DNA from: Streptomyces novaecaesareae
GTDB taxonomy: Bacteria; Actinomycetota; Actinomycetes; Streptomycetales; Streptomycetaceae
Length of the DNA: 64,000 nucleotides
Reading direction: 5' to 3'
Assembly: GCF_000716875.1 (NCBI RefSeq)
Contig: NZ_JNWQ01000022.1
Span: 21,207 to 85,206, forward strand
Shown: in pieces, positions 63,457-64,000 of the stretch
Position numbering within the stretch: the stretch's first letter is position 1
Layout: the number at the start of each line of letters is the position of its first letter
The notes under the pieces: model-generated
What the model saw: only the letters and a program-made list of their open reading frames with translations
What the model was told of the DNA's origin: nothing
Databases searched by the model: none
Translations under genes and position numbers: made by a program

Positions 63457-64000
63457 GTCCCCGTGTCGCCTCTCTCGTACGTTGACGCCCGCGAGGTGTC
63501 CGGGGCGCCGTGGGAACGACCTTGGCTGGCGTCGGTAGACAAACGATAAACGCCGCGTTGAGGGGGAGAGCCCGGGCGAGCTCGGGAGAGACCGGCAGGA
63601 AGCAGGGGAGGAGCCCGGGAGGGGCCCGGGAGGGGCGTTTGGCTCGGGGGCGAAGTGGGAGTAGTGTTCTCTAGTCGCTCGACAGGGAGCACCGGACACG
63701 CATCGGCGCGGACGGTCCCGGGGCGGCCAATCCCTTGAAACACCACTTCCCAGTCACGGGCTGGGTCGCGTTCGCGTTTTACGTGTCGCGGCTCGGTGCG
63801 TGTGCGGCATGTTCGTTTTATCGGGTTGCGGCTGGATTCGCTTTTCGGAGCGGGGATCGGCTAGAGTTTGAAACGTCGGACGGGGCGTCAAACCCCGGAA
63901 TACACCGGCGAGTTGGATGAACGAAGCCCCGGAAACGGAGCGGAAAACATCTGATAAGCTGGGAACACGAAAGAACGAAGCCCGGAGGGTCCGCTGGAAG
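63457..64000 (+). promoter_or_regulatory. Gene-free region resembling an rRNA operon promoter and leader
   Basis: No gene is seen. From about 63760 the DNA becomes AT-richer. It contains TAGAGT (63862-63867) and a CTGATAAGCTGGGAACACG segment (63951-63969) followed by GAAAGAACGAAGCCCGGAGG. This resembles the leader just upstream of 16S rRNA genes in streptomycetes, recalled from general knowledge. GAACGAAGCCC occurs twice (about 63919 and 63973). If correct, the 16S gene starts a few hundred bases beyond the window. The first 100 bp hold the promoter of the B-lectin gene. Confidence 0.45.

Overview
The window comes from a high-GC actinomycete, most likely a streptomycete (Streptomyces or Kitasatospora). 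The evidence is very strong G/C third-position bias, many GTG starts, ATGA/GTGA stop-start overlaps, an ECF sigma/anti-sigma pair, SARP (AfsR-type) regulators, a DUF6542/LCP pair, the futalosine menaquinone route and a full 14-gene nuo operon. No phage, transposon, integrase, tRNA, complete rRNA or CRISPR array was seen.

Layout. 1-9.5 kb: a gene end, purU, an ECF sigma factor with its anti-sigma, an HATPase-type anti-sigma regulatory protein, a GlxA/AraC regulator divergent from an MFS exporter, small genes and a LacI regulator. 9.5-13 kb: a second MFS transporter, a dicarboxylate/glutamate symporter preceded by a possible leaderless leader ORF, and a cold-shock gene with a hairpin in its leader. 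13.3-19.5 kb: menaquinone genes (mqnA, mqnC, a degenerate amidohydrolase, a membrane protein, menG, a geranylgeranyl-reductase-type flavoprotein). 19.5-24.7 kb: MazG-like protein, secreted cyclophilin, EamA transporter, and a two-component system divergent from a membrane protein. 25.2-41.5 kb: nuoA to nuoN (complex I). 41.7-46.8 kb: polyprenyl diphosphate synthase, an orphan response regulator and korAB. 46.8-50.5 kb: a VOC protein and a four-gene cassette that looks like a type VII-type exported effector module. 50.5-55.6 kb: LCP protein, DUF6542 protein, TetR regulator, lipoprotein, GNAT enzyme. 55.6-63.5 kb: secreted or lysin-like wall proteins and lectins around two divergent SARP regulators. 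63.5-64 kb: a gene-free stretch resembling the promoter and leader of an rRNA operon.

How the genes fit. From 13 to 47 kb the region is a respiratory island. Menaquinone head group (MqnA/MqnC), side chain (polyprenyl synthase), methylation (MenG) and side-chain saturation (reductase) make the quinone that complex I reduces. KorAB is the ferredoxin-linked 2-oxoacid oxidoreductase. The nuo promoter has a TAGGAT -10, two direct repeats upstream, and a good Rex-like (NADH/NAD+ sensor) operator just downstream of the predicted start site.

The best candidate for an undescribed system is the cassette at 47418-50453. It encodes a small EspC/WXG-like protein with a YxxxE tail, a 531-residue protein with an N-terminal WXG motif and an unknown C-terminal domain, and two homologous small proteins, one a predicted lipoprotein and one cytoplasmic. 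All functional calls come from reading the sequence; no searches were run.
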